Of a stretch of 64,000 bases of DNA, positions 26,301 to 35,938 are shown in pieces. How positions within the stretch are numbered: the first letter of the stretch is position 1; each line of letters begins with the position of its first letter. The notes beneath the pieces were generated by a model, which searched no databases, was not told where the DNA came from, and saw only the letters and a program-made list of their open reading frames with translations. Source of the stretch: a virus; the IMG/VR virus record IMGVR_UViG_3300021963_006415, positions 28,632 through 92,631 of that record, one strand, 5' to 3'. Position numbers and translations under genes: made by a program.

Positions 26301-27515
26301 TTAAAAGTCCAATTTAACCTTAATTGCAACTTCCTTATCAAATGATTTTTCAATTGGTTTAGATACCTTTGCTACTGCTAATAATTCATTAGCATCATCG
26401 TAAAGACCTACAGTAGTAATGTACACTTTAGGGTCTCTTTCAAAAGTAGGTTGAACAAATTGTCCAGTTGAGCCGGTTACAAATGTTGGGTTGTTTGAGA
26501 AATTGAATTCTCTATTGTTAGCTCTTACGAAATAATGTGAAGTAGAAACGTTTTCAGTTCTACGAGCTTGGAAATCTTCTCCTTTTTTCAATGCACCAAA
26601 TAAATTGTGCATATTAGTTACGTTACTATATGTGTTAGCTGCCGATGCTGAAACAAATGTTGTTCCAACGCCTGCTCTAACAGCTGCTGGGTTTAAGATG
26701 ATAACTCCTGCATCAGGATAGAATAATCCCCATCCTTGTCCGTTTGAAGCGGTTGTTGAATTGATTGTACCTTCGTTGCCTGTACCAATGTTCAATGCAC
26801 CACTTACCATATTAAATACCCTACCGCTTGAACCAACAGTTTCAACTTGGCCAGAATCATCAATTAAAGTTACTAATCCAGCTGAACCTGATAAACTTAT
26901 TTGAATGTTACCTGGGTCTAATTTTTCTTTGTATCTAGCTCTATTGATGTTTAATGCGTAGAAGTGTTCTAAATCATGTCCACCTTCAGTAGACCCATTA
27001 TAAACACTAAAATATGTATCACCACTATCTAACAATAAATTTCTCATTTGAGAATAGATAGCTTTAGTTGCTAAAGTAGAACTATCCGTTTGAGATAATG
27101 TTGGTACACCACCACCACTAATATGTGCGTATGCTATTGAAAACTGCACTTCTGCTGATGCTGATGTGTAGTGTTCGTTGTAAACATCTAAATAGTATTT
27201 ACCACTTACAGAAGAACTTTGCTCTGAAGATGAATAGAAAGCGGTTAAAGAACCAGCATCACCACTCCAAATACCAGAAGTTACAACTTCTGTTCTATTT
27301 GTTACTTTATCAATAGCACCGAATTTTTTGTAAATACCATTTGTTACAGTAGTTACATCGGCACTGATTTGTTCACCTTGTCCTAAGAATTGGTTTACAA
27401 TGTTTACTAATTCGTTTGTATCAACGGGAGTACCTGCGGTGTTAGCTGCACCTGCAAGATATTGTGATAAATTACTTGCTAAAAGGGCTCCTCTATTATC
27501 TCTTATTACTGCCAT
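26301..27515 (-). CDS. Tail/baseplate-associated structural protein
   Basis: 404 residues, Ser/Thr/Gly-rich, with a helical start (MAVIRDNRGALLASNL, VDTNELVNIVNQFLGQG) and a beta-rich body including DAGVIILNPAAVRAGVG. The C-terminal segment ITTVGLYDDANELLAVAKVS is shared with the 398-residue protein downstream. I cannot assign a T4 counterpart. It lies eight bases after the 207-residue gene and ends just before a strong terminator, so it closes a transcript that starts at the 28168-28184 motif. It is probably an abundant virion component, judged by its own terminator and composition. Confidence 0.7.
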   Translation of the reverse strand: MAVIRDNRGALLASNLSQYLAGAANTAGTPVDTNELVNIVNQFLGQGEQISADVTTVTNGIYKKFGAIDKVTNRTEVVTSGIWSGDAGSLTAFYSSSEQSSSVSGKYYLDVYNEHYTSASAEVQFSIAYAHISGGGVPTLSQTDSSTLATKAIYSQMRNLLLDSGDTYFSVYNGSTEGGHDLEHFYALNINRARYKEKLDPGNIQISLSGSAGLVTLIDDSGQVETVGSSGRVFNMVSGALNIGTGNEGTINSTTASNGQGWGLFYPDAGVIILNPAAVRAGVGTTFVSASAANTYSNVTNMHNLFGALKKGEDFQARRTENVSTSHYFVRANNREFNFSNNPTFVTGSTGQFVQPTFERDPKVYITTVGLYDDANELLAVAKVSKPIEKSFDKEVAIKVKLDF

Positions 27516-27523
27516 AGTTTATA

Positions 27524-28147
27524 TTATTGAACGTATGTTACTGTTACTGGAATTGTTTGTGAACCACCAGTTTCGTTACCATAAACAGTTATAGTTGTTT
27601 TGATAGTCGAAGTTAATGATGGGTTTGGAATAAATTTGAAAGTTAAACCCTTAGCTACTGCTGCTGTTGCTGATACATCATCACCAATAAAGATAGGTAC
27701 AGTACCTACATCAGCGGTTACACCTTCACCTACAATATCACCAGCGTTTTTATTTGCTAATACGATTGTATATCCTAATCTTCTATTTCCGGCAGGAGAT
27801 GTAGTTGGAGATAATGAAACCTCACCACTTCTTTGATTTACTGCTACATTAGGAACACCAAATTCTACAACTGGGATTCTTGTAGTATTTTTTGGAAGTG
27901 TTACGATTTTATATTTCATCACTTGAGTTTCATCAGGCGATGCTTCTAATACTGGCATATTTTTGATTGCTGCATCATAGTAAGCAGAACCCAATGGATG
28001 TGCTGGCTCATATAATGAATAATCTATCTCATCATCTGCTAAGGCAAATTGGGTAATATTTAAACCCAAACCTGCTGCTAATTTTTCTCTACCTTTTTTA
28101 GTAAGAATTGCATCAACTGTCAATTCATTATTACTTAAATATCCCAT
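27524..28147 (-). CDS. Structural protein of the tail/baseplate region
   Basis: 207 residues. It starts with MGYLSNNELTVDAILTKKGREKLAAG, a helix-turn pattern I have seen at the start of phage tail or baseplate proteins, and then becomes beta-rich (KYKIVTLPKNTTRIPVVEFG, a C-terminal Ig-like strand set ending ITVYGNETGGSQTIPVTVTYVQ). There is no enzyme motif. A double ATATTTATA motif precedes it by 20 bases, so it probably begins its own late transcript, with the 404-residue gene next. Confidence 0.7.
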   Translation of the reverse strand: MGYLSNNELTVDAILTKKGREKLAAGLGLNITQFALADDEIDYSLYEPAHPLGSAYYDAAIKNMPVLEASPDETQVMKYKIVTLPKNTTRIPVVEFGVPNVAVNQRSGEVSLSPTTSPAGNRRLGYTIVLANKNAGDIVGEGVTADVGTVPIFIGDDVSATAAVAKGLTFKFIPNPSLTSTIKTTITVYGNETGGSQTIPVTVTYVQ

Positions 28148-28167
28148 AGTTTTTTAATTATCTTTGT

Positions 28168-28184
28168 TTATAAATATAAATATT
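28168..28184 (-). promoter_or_regulatory. Double late-type motif before 207-residue structural gene
   Basis: Two overlapping minus-strand copies, AATATTTAT (28184-28176) and ATATTTATAA (28177-28168), followed by ACAAAG; the ATG is at 28147. Confidence 0.6.
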
Positions 28185-28195
28185 TTAAAATTCCG

Positions 28196-31100
28196 TTATT
28201 CCACTTCCAATATTGGTTCACTTGCATCTCTACCCGCTTTATTAACTCTCAACGTATTTGGATTTGTTAAGAATGTTTCAACAGGAGGAGTACCATCCAA
28301 TGTAGTTGCTGCCGTATTTTTTGAACCATTATAAAACGAATTTTGTAATCCTCTAGTTAAATCGGATGTATTTCTATAATGCGTTTTTAAATATCCATTC
28401 AATGGAATTACTTCCATATTTGCATTTGATGATGTAAATTGATGTGAACCACTAAATGGTTGTATATTTAATTTTGTTTCAATATAAGTGTCCGTTCCAA
28501 TTTTGTTATAAAGTCCACTAACTCCTACACTTCCTGTCAAATATACATATTCTCTAGTCTTTGTTTCTTTTATAATTTGAACTCTAACTCTTTCTTTTTT
28601 AAGATTACCATCTTTATCATAGTATGTTCTTATAGCAGAACCACTTTGTGCATAAATACCAAATCCAACATTCTCATAATCACTTTGCCCAACTACAACA
28701 CTACTATTTATTAAATCTATTTCGGTTAATATAGTTGGTTCGTTAAACATAGAACCTATACTAGCCGTATATTGATATGAATTACCTTCTAATATTGAAA
28801 ACTCTTTTGCATCTATTGTAGATATGTGTTGATAAGATTCCCCATCTAATATTGCTGCTGAAGCAGATTGTATAGTTGATGTATATTGGTTATTTTCACC
28901 AATCAATGAATATTCACTTTCGGTATCTAATACAACATCGTATTGAGTATATTCAGCAGAAAGTAATTCATTACCATATTGTATTACGGATTCATAATTG
29001 TTATGCTCACCAACTGGTTTTGAATATTGATGTTTACTTCTTTCTAAAATATGTGGTTCTATTAAAAGACCGGTACTTGCTTTAACTCTTGCAGGTAACA
29101 TCTTCTTAATATCTTCAAACATAGATTTCTCATATAGTTTGATTAAGTTGATGTATGAATAAATATCTCTGCCATCGAATCTTTGGAAATAGTAATGTCT
29201 TAACTTATCCAAATTTCTATAACTATCTTTATATCTATCCGATGGGTCACCAATGTAGTTATCCAAATTAATTCCACCAAACGATTTAGCAATATCAATA
29301 TTCAACTCTTTTGTAGGAGAGAAGAATAAACCAACTCTATTTGAATCGGTTGGAGATTGGTCAAATGCTTTTTTAGTTGCTCTACCTTTTGATGATAAAT
29401 CAGAAACTAATGTTTGCTCCTCAAATCTAACTTTATTAGTTGAATAACGAGATGAGCCCATATCAGGAACTTCTAGCACAACACTTCTATCGATTGCCTC
29501 AAATTGATATGGATAATTTGGCTGTGCATTAAATCCTGCTACACTTGCGGAGAATGAAGCTGATGGATTAATTGAATACAAATCGGTTGAACTACCGCTT
29601 TCATAAGCTGCTCTATCAGAACCTTCAGCAAAGTAAATGTTTGTATCTACGTTTGGTAATGTTTGGAATACTGACAAATCTTTTGGATATTCAAAATCTA
29701 AACGGAAATGTAAATCATCGGTTGAAGATGAAATATGATTACCATTAATCATTTCAGGGAATGAAACGTGCTCATAGAATCTTTCTTTATTTAATGGCGT
29801 AGACCATAAACGGAATTCATCTGTTGTTCCAACAAAGTCATTACCAAATCTTATATTAGAACCATTGTTCCAATTTGAATTGGTTGCTAAAACGCTTATT
29901 GTTTTAGAGTCTTCAAATATAGTTCTATCTTTATCTGCTTGTCTTAAATTTAATTCAAAGTTATGATAGCTAGAACTAACTTCTCTACTAACTTCTACAC
30001 CAAAAAATCTACCATTAAATATTGGTAATAATGATGATGATATTGCGTTTGAGCCCGAATAGTTTAATATTACTCTACCATAATTTTGATTAGTAGAACC
30101 ACTTATATGTACTCCCCAACCACTACCAGAAACAATATTATATTCACCGGCTACGGATGGTTTTACAAAAAATTCTATTGTATCTGGTTTTCTATTTTGA
30201 TTTGTATTAAGCCAATCTATTGATATATAAGAGCCGTTATTCATTTTTAAACCATAAGTTAGATTATCAAATACTAACTTCGATTTACCAACTTCACTAA
30301 CTTCCGGTCCCCCAAATTCTAAAATTGAAAGATTTGATGATGGAATACCATAACAACTTAATAGTGCATATATACCCCTTCTTGTACCTTTATGTTTTAA
30401 TAGGTAAGGTAAGTTATTTACAATTCTTCTCCAAACTTCATATGTTCTTTGTTTAGCAGGATTTTCGTTTTTAATATTACCATCTACATCTATGCCAAAT
30501 GCATATTCCCAAAGTTTAGAATCTGCTGCAAGATTTTTTGCATCCCAATTGAATGATTTAAGAATATCAAATAACAATTTATCTGATACGCCATCTTTTG
30601 CTTTATATCCCAGCCCTCTACTCCTTTCAATTGCTTTAGTGTGGAAGTAAATGTTATCAAAATGTTGACCAACCATTGTAAAGAATAACGTAAATTGGTC
30701 ATTTATTTCATTATTAACAATATATTCAGGTATGTTATTTAAAACATAATTTGGATTTTCAATATCAAAATCTTCTGCTAAAGTTATTATATTATCATAC
30801 CAAGGAGTAACACTTGCAGTATCAGATGAACTCAATCTAATATTGCCATTATAAGGCCATCCCATAGAAGATGATTCGTATAAGAATTTCTCAAATCCAT
30901 CAAAACCAGCTATTAATGTATCTTTTTTAGATTGCTGTCTTTGTCTTTCTTGTATAGCAGATATTGAACCTGTATGTGAGCCGGATAAAGGAGCTGAGCC
31001 TGTTAGGTATGTATTATTAAATGCCGTTTCATATACTTCAATTAATTGAACCTTATAAACAAAATTATCAACTCTTTCTTTAGCTGAACTAAAATGTACA

Positions 31101-33373
31101 AAGTTATTCCATAGATAGTCCGAACCGCTAGCATATTCCACATTTAATTCATCGGTATTTATTAAAGATGATGTTAGGTATGTGGAAACTAATTGAGCCG
31201 ATGATGTTGAACCACTTAATATAAGATTATCCAATGATTCATAAGTAGTAGATTGACCACTTACAAAATCAGCATCAATATTAAAATTTGGTCCCTTTAT
31301 TGGAGGGCATTTAACATCATCTTGCTCTGTAAGAACTATTGTTTCAATTAGTGGATTGGACATTAATTTGGTAATCCACAATGTAGAATTTACAGAAATG
31401 TTAGGATTTAAAGGCGTGTATAATTTAAGAATTAAAGAATCTACTTCATTAGTTATCTTTACGTTTCCTATTTCATCTGTTTCTTTTTTCGATAAAGTCC
31501 AATTATCATTTTCCCAAGAAGAAATTAATATCTGCTCATCGTTACCAAAATTTGTTAAATGAGATAAATACTTATTTTCTTTTTCGGGTTCGATTACACT
31601 TAATTTTTCTGCAAAAGCATCAAATATAACAGTTGAGAATATATTTTCATCAAATTGAAATGCAGGTAATCCTAAAGTAGTTATTACCTCATATTCGTTA
31701 CCAATAAGTTCTTCGGCACCACCTCTATTAAATGGTTTAAATACTAAAGTTACGTTATCGCTTCCTGTCCAATTTGGAAACTTTTCTCTTAGAGTTTTTA
31801 AGTTTATTAAAACTTCTCCATTTGGATTTAAGTTTTTAAATAAACCTATTCTTCTTTTATCTTTTAGTAATAAATCTACATCAATAGTTGTTGTTGAAAA
31901 CGATGTATATTCTACTTTGTATTCTATATTAAAATCTGAAAACGATGGTACATCTATGTTTTGTGGAAAATTTATTTCTGTAATTGATGGAAAATCGTTT
32001 ACAGAATTAAAAGTAATTATTGAAGTAGCAGAATCACCTGTTCCGTATTTATCACTTTTAGCTAATAATACTACTTTTTTACTTCCGTAAATTTCACCAA
32101 AATCTTTTTTAAATGATAGTGTTATATATTCATTAGATGCTGGTATTGTTATTACTTCATCATTTCCATTAATGTAAATTAATATATTATCAGCGTTTTG
32201 CGTTTTAAATGGAATAGAAATAGTTTTATCATCATCCGATTCTTTTACTTGGACAGATATTTGTTTATATACATCATTTATTTCAATAGAAGGTCTTTCT
32301 ACTTGTATTTCTTTTTCAAAAAGAGTTACAACCGATATGCCTGTTTTTAAAGATTGACCTGGTACACTAAAAACAGATGATTGACTAGTCCATTTACTAT
32401 AATCAGAATCGTTTACCCCAGCTAATGCTGATGGGTTTGATGTTTGATATATGTTCTTTAAAAAATAGTTAGATGGTAAATTGTTGTATCTTATTTTAAA
32501 ATCAACCCTACTATTATTTAAAGTATTTAAATCTATTTGTTTTATAGTATTTCCCGTCTCTAAATCAATAGAACCTTCTCCTATTATATTGCCATTTGAA
32601 GAAAATATTGTATAATCTAATATTACATTTTTTCCTAATTCATTTTTTAAATTAGAAGAAAATCCAATTTCATATTCAACCATTTGTTGGGTTGGAGTTA
32701 TTTGGTCTATTGGATTTACAACATCAATCGGAAAGTTTTTTTGTATAGGTTTTAATGTAAACGTTAATGGAACGCTACCAAAATTAAATGTTCTACTATC
32801 GGCAAATTGATATGTACCATCCGATTGTAATTGCCACTCTCTTAATGTTAATATTTCAGAGTAACTATAATCGATGGCTGTTACGTTTGGTGTTATATTA
32901 TAGTTAAATCCATAGTAACCATAATCATATCTGTTATAACCATAAAAATCATAATTTGTTGGTTGATATGTGTTATAGTATGTATAATTTTGTGGTTGAT
33001 ATGTCTTTGTTACTTCTACCTCAAAATATTGATTTGGTAAAGTACCCTCTTTTCTAACCTCATATCTTTTAATACCATTAAATGTACTAGATGGAGAATA
33101 TGTTATAGTATTTGAAATACCATATCCTTTGTTTATACCATTTTCTAAAAATTCTACTTCACCACTATTTGATAATAGAGTTATTGTTATAGAATTATTA
33201 GTTATTTGATTTGTATAATTAGTTGGTACATACGTTGGATTTGGGGTAACAGGTGGTACATAACCTCCTCCACCTCCACCACCTCCATTTATAAAAGCAG
33301 TGTAATTACCATATCCATCATATGAATTCAAAGTTGGTTCTCCACCAAATATATTTTCTAATGCTGCTATCAC
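28196..33373 (-). CDS. Very large baseplate/fibre protein with polyglycine, Tyr-rich region and LamG-like domain
   Basis: 1725 residues from a GTG start at 33373 (MIAALENIFGG); no ATG fits, and the GTG lies 13 bases after an ATATTTATAA motif. Residues 30-37 are eight consecutive glycines followed by YVPPVTPNPTYVP. Residues 125-172 are strongly Tyr/Asn-rich with TYQP repeats. Several Ig-like segments follow. Residues of about 1040-1205 look like a LamG/concanavalin domain (NGSYISIDWL, FNLELN-like strands, TDEFRLWSTPLNKERF). The end is rich in repeated short blocks such as 'SYQHIST' and 'SYQYTAS'. It is likely a baseplate-attached fibre or tail-tip component. Confidence 0.8.
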   Translation of the reverse strand: MIAALENIFGGEPTLNSYDGYGNYTAFINGGGGGGGGYVPPVTPNPTYVPTNYTNQITNNSITITLLSNSGEVEFLENGINKGYGISNTITYSPSSTFNGIKRYEVRKEGTLPNQYFEVEVTKTYQPQNYTYYNTYQPTNYDFYGYNRYDYGYYGFNYNITPNVTAIDYSYSEILTLREWQLQSDGTYQFADSRTFNFGSVPLTFTLKPIQKNFPIDVVNPIDQITPTQQMVEYEIGFSSNLKNELGKNVILDYTIFSSNGNIIGEGSIDLETGNTIKQIDLNTLNNSRVDFKIRYNNLPSNYFLKNIYQTSNPSALAGVNDSDYSKWTSQSSVFSVPGQSLKTGISVVTLFEKEIQVERPSIEINDVYKQISVQVKESDDDKTISIPFKTQNADNILIYINGNDEVITIPASNEYITLSFKKDFGEIYGSKKVVLLAKSDKYGTGDSATSIITFNSVNDFPSITEINFPQNIDVPSFSDFNIEYKVEYTSFSTTTIDVDLLLKDKRRIGLFKNLNPNGEVLINLKTLREKFPNWTGSDNVTLVFKPFNRGGAEELIGNEYEVITTLGLPAFQFDENIFSTVIFDAFAEKLSVIEPEKENKYLSHLTNFGNDEQILISSWENDNWTLSKKETDEIGNVKITNEVDSLILKLYTPLNPNISVNSTLWITKLMSNPLIETIVLTEQDDVKCPPIKGPNFNIDADFVSGQSTTYESLDNLILSGSTSSAQLVSTYLTSSLINTDELNVEYASGSDYLWNNFVHFSSAKERVDNFVYKVQLIEVYETAFNNTYLTGSAPLSGSHTGSISAIQERQRQQSKKDTLIAGFDGFEKFLYESSSMGWPYNGNIRLSSSDTASVTPWYDNIITLAEDFDIENPNYVLNNIPEYIVNNEINDQFTLFFTMVGQHFDNIYFHTKAIERSRGLGYKAKDGVSDKLLFDILKSFNWDAKNLAADSKLWEYAFGIDVDGNIKNENPAKQRTYEVWRRIVNNLPYLLKHKGTRRGIYALLSCYGIPSSNLSILEFGGPEVSEVGKSKLVFDNLTYGLKMNNGSYISIDWLNTNQNRKPDTIEFFVKPSVAGEYNIVSGSGWGVHISGSTNQNYGRVILNYSGSNAISSSLLPIFNGRFFGVEVSREVSSSYHNFELNLRQADKDRTIFEDSKTISVLATNSNWNNGSNIRFGNDFVGTTDEFRLWSTPLNKERFYEHVSFPEMINGNHISSSTDDLHFRLDFEYPKDLSVFQTLPNVDTNIYFAEGSDRAAYESGSSTDLYSINPSASFSASVAGFNAQPNYPYQFEAIDRSVVLEVPDMGSSRYSTNKVRFEEQTLVSDLSSKGRATKKAFDQSPTDSNRVGLFFSPTKELNIDIAKSFGGINLDNYIGDPSDRYKDSYRNLDKLRHYYFQRFDGRDIYSYINLIKLYEKSMFEDIKKMLPARVKASTGLLIEPHILERSKHQYSKPVGEHNNYESVIQYGNELLSAEYTQYDVVLDTESEYSLIGENNQYTSTIQSASAAILDGESYQHISTIDAKEFSILEGNSYQYTASIGSMFNEPTILTEIDLINSSVVVGQSDYENVGFGIYAQSGSAIRTYYDKDGNLKKERVRVQIIKETKTREYVYLTGSVGVSGLYNKIGTDTYIETKLNIQPFSGSHQFTSSNANMEVIPLNGYLKTHYRNTSDLTRGLQNSFYNGSKNTAATTLDGTPPVETFLTNPNTLRVNKAGRDASEPILEVE

Positions 33374-33386
33374 TCTTTATTGTTTA

Positions 33387-33397
33387 TTATAAATATC
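33387..33397 (-). promoter_or_regulatory. Late-type motif before 1725-residue gene
   Basis: Minus-strand GATATTTATAA followed by TAAACAA, 13 bases before the GTG start at 33373. Nearly identical to the site at 62961-62971. Confidence 0.65.
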
Positions 33398-34774
33398 CTA
33401 TTGTATGTTTTCTCTTTGAAGCATATCTCTTTCAAATACTTGCTCTCTACCATATCCAGTTCCTAAATCTCTTTCTATATAGCCGCCGCCTCCGCCACCG
33501 CCGCTATAAGATGGAGTATCTGCTATCGGAGTTTTTATTGGGTCCTCTAATATGGGCTCTTCTTTTACAGGTTCTATTTTAATAATAGGGTCTGGTTCTA
33601 TTACTAAAATTGGTCTTGGTTTGATTGGCTCTATTTTAATAGGTTCAGGTTCTGCGGGTGGCGCTGGTGGTAAATCAACCGGCGGAATAACCTCTTTCGG
33701 TTGTTCTATAATATCAATTGGTTGTTCTACTTTTACATTATATATTTTACTACCTTTGATATTTAATTCTACTTTTTCAGGATTATATACATTCCTTACT
33801 CTATTTTCTTCAATTTTTATTTCACCAACTAAATCTTTAACTTCTTTTTTAAGTTCAGTAATTTCAAACTCTTTAGGAAGTGTTTTTATAGTAATATCTC
33901 TTCTTTTTAATGTTTTTGTATGATAATCTATACAATTTCTTAATATAGAGTTTATTTCACTCAATAATCTACTAAATTCATATTGTTCACAATCTTCAAA
34001 TCTAATTGCAGATGGTTTTCCAAAATTAGATTCTGAAACATTATAATTTTTATTGTTTACCCAATATGTTACACTATCTTTAAAATCAGAAAATATTCTT
34101 TTTTTAAATCCATCAAAATCAGATAAACCAAAATCTTTTTTAAGAATTGCAAAGAAATCTTTTCCGAATCTAGCAATCATAGCATCGGTGATTGATTCTA
34201 AATATGTAACTTCAAATGAATCCAATGCATCTAATATATTTTTTTTGTAATATTTAAAATCTTTATTTAGGTTATTTATATTTTTAAATTCTAATTCTAT
34301 TCTTTTATTAACAGTCGAATCACTTGTTTTTAATGGTAATACTCTTATCTCTTCTCTTGAGGGGGATATTTCTTGTATCCAAACTCTACTTAATTCATTA
34401 TCATTACCAACTCTATTTCTTACAAAGTTTATTATAACTTTAAGAATACCATTTGTAAATCCTAAGTCATTTAATAATTTTTCAATATCAATTGCTAATT
34501 CTTTTTGACCACCTTTGTTTGTAAGGTTATATAAATAATTTTTAATATCGCCTGTTTTTATGTAAGCAACATTATTACCCGTTTTGTGTGGAAGTAAATT
34601 GTTATTAATATCATAAACAGATACTTCCATAACATCGTATTTACAATCACCAAAATCGGTTTCTTCAACTTCATTTTTTGTGACAATAAATTTGTCATCC
34701 TTCATCAAAAATTCACCTTGATTGGATTTATTTATGTCGATTGAATCGAAGTTTGTATATTTTGTAATACTCAT
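33398..34774 (-). CDS. Baseplate-region protein with Pro-rich linker and polyglycine
   Basis: 458 residues: a globular N-terminal part (residues 1-320, with helical LKKEVKDLVGEIKIEENRV), then a long Pro/Glu/Ile-rich linker (PPVDLPPAPPAEPEPIKIEP and similar), then SYSGGGGGGGYIERDLG with seven glycines at about 425-431. The adjacent 1725-residue protein also carries a polyglycine run followed by Tyr, at its N-terminus. The flexible linker suggests that it tethers another virion part. There is no enzyme motif. It precedes the late motif at 33387-33397 directly. Confidence 0.7.
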   Translation of the reverse strand: MSITKYTNFDSIDINKSNQGEFLMKDDKFIVTKNEVEETDFGDCKYDVMEVSVYDINNNLLPHKTGNNVAYIKTGDIKNYLYNLTNKGGQKELAIDIEKLLNDLGFTNGILKVIINFVRNRVGNDNELSRVWIQEISPSREEIRVLPLKTSDSTVNKRIELEFKNINNLNKDFKYYKKNILDALDSFEVTYLESITDAMIARFGKDFFAILKKDFGLSDFDGFKKRIFSDFKDSVTYWVNNKNYNVSESNFGKPSAIRFEDCEQYEFSRLLSEINSILRNCIDYHTKTLKRRDITIKTLPKEFEITELKKEVKDLVGEIKIEENRVRNVYNPEKVELNIKGSKIYNVKVEQPIDIIEQPKEVIPPVDLPPAPPAEPEPIKIEPIKPRPILVIEPDPIIKIEPVKEEPILEDPIKTPIADTPSYSGGGGGGGYIERDLGTGYGREQVFERDMLQRENIQ

Positions 34775-34784
34775 AATTTATTTA

Positions 34785-35936
34785 TTAATATGAATTAGGA
34801 TGGTATTTACCAAAACCGGCATCATAAGTTTTTTCTTTGGATGTACCATCGGCACGTGTAATAGTTACTTTCAATGAACCACCTTTATAATCTTTTGAAT
34901 GCGTATGCCCTCCAAATAATCCACCCTTCTTTCTAGCATCTAAATCACCAACACTATTTTCTGTTAGTGAAAATTCAATTGATTTGTTTTCGCCAGGAGC
35001 CATTGTGAATGATGTTGATGGTATTGAATAAAAATCTCTACCACCTTCCGGATTAGTTTTTGTTATTTTAACTGTTATTTCCTTTTTATCATTATTTGTT
35101 ATACTTAATGATTTTCCGTTTTTCCATTGTGAACCACCGCCCGATTTGAATCTAGCCCATATCTTTGGTGCATTAGTATCTTCTTCAGGTTCTAACTTAA
35201 CAATAGCAACTTCATTTATAACATCAGCTCCAGCAGCTTGTGCCTGTGCCTGTGTACCTTGTACAATTGCCTGTTGGTTTTGTACTGCTCCCAATTGAGA
35301 TTGTAATCCTTCAACAATTGAATTCAATGAATCGATTTGTTTAATCAATGCTTGAATCTGAGCTTTAAATCCTGTATTTTGTGATTGAAGTGATGCTCTT
35401 AAAATACCTTCTTCTACTGATTTTTGTAATGACGTTTGAATTTGTATTGTGAAATCATCAATCGTTTGTGTTAGAGTATTTAATTGATTAACTAAAGCAT
35501 CGTTTGTTTGTTCGATATTTAATCTATTATCCGTTTCACTTTTCAAATTAACTTCTAAATCAGATACCTTTTGTGTTAAATCTTCAATTTGTTTAGTTAA
35601 ATTTTCGTTTTCTTTTCTTAAATCAGCATTATTATTAACCTCTTCATCATATAATGGTTTCGGTACTAAATCTAAATTTGGTTTTGGAATATCAGGTCTA
35701 AGTTCTTTAACTTCAACATTTATAGCTTTTTTAAGTTCTACCTCATCATACTTTGGCTTTACTAAAGTTTTAAATGCTAATGATGATGCTACATTATTTT
35801 CATCAACAACAGTTATACCATATTCATTTCTCGCAATAGCAGCAGAACCAGATACCTTTAATATGGTTTCTAATTCAGATTTTCTTTTTTCTTCTAGCTT
35901 TTGTGCTATTGTTTCCAATGGTGTTAATCCGTTCAT
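34785..35936 (-). CDS. Coiled-coil protein with C-terminal beta domain, baseplate region
   Basis: 383 residues. Residues of about 100-230 form a coiled coil (NENLTKQIEDLTQKVSDLEV, LNSIVEGLQSQLGAVQNQQ). The C-terminal 130 residues are an Ig-like beta domain (GKSLSITNNDKKEITVKITK, FTMAPGENKSIEFSL, GGSLKVTITRADG). The design, a trimeric rod plus a terminal beta head, fits a short fibre or whisker. It lies eleven bases before the Pro-rich gene and two after the 361-residue gene. The function is inferred from architecture and position. Confidence 0.7.
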   Translation of the reverse strand: MNGLTPLETIAQKLEEKRKSELETILKVSGSAAIARNEYGITVVDENNVASSLAFKTLVKPKYDEVELKKAINVEVKELRPDIPKPNLDLVPKPLYDEEVNNNADLRKENENLTKQIEDLTQKVSDLEVNLKSETDNRLNIEQTNDALVNQLNTLTQTIDDFTIQIQTSLQKSVEEGILRASLQSQNTGFKAQIQALIKQIDSLNSIVEGLQSQLGAVQNQQAIVQGTQAQAQAAGADVINEVAIVKLEPEEDTNAPKIWARFKSGGGSQWKNGKSLSITNNDKKEITVKITKTNPEGGRDFYSIPSTSFTMAPGENKSIEFSLTENSVGDLDARKKGGLFGGHTHSKDYKGGSLKVTITRADGTSKEKTYDAGFGKYHPNSY

Positions 35937-35938
35937 TA

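Noticed and set aside
28165-28185. T4 late promoter TATAAATA read on the plus strand
   Set aside because: No plus-strand gene follows. The same core read on the minus strand precedes a gene, and this orientation is seen at all nine sites.
33552-33923. Plus-strand open frame of 123 codons opposite the Pro-rich protein
   Set aside because: Antisense of Pro/Glu/Ile repeats gives Gly/Ser/Ile repeats; there is no promoter or family support.
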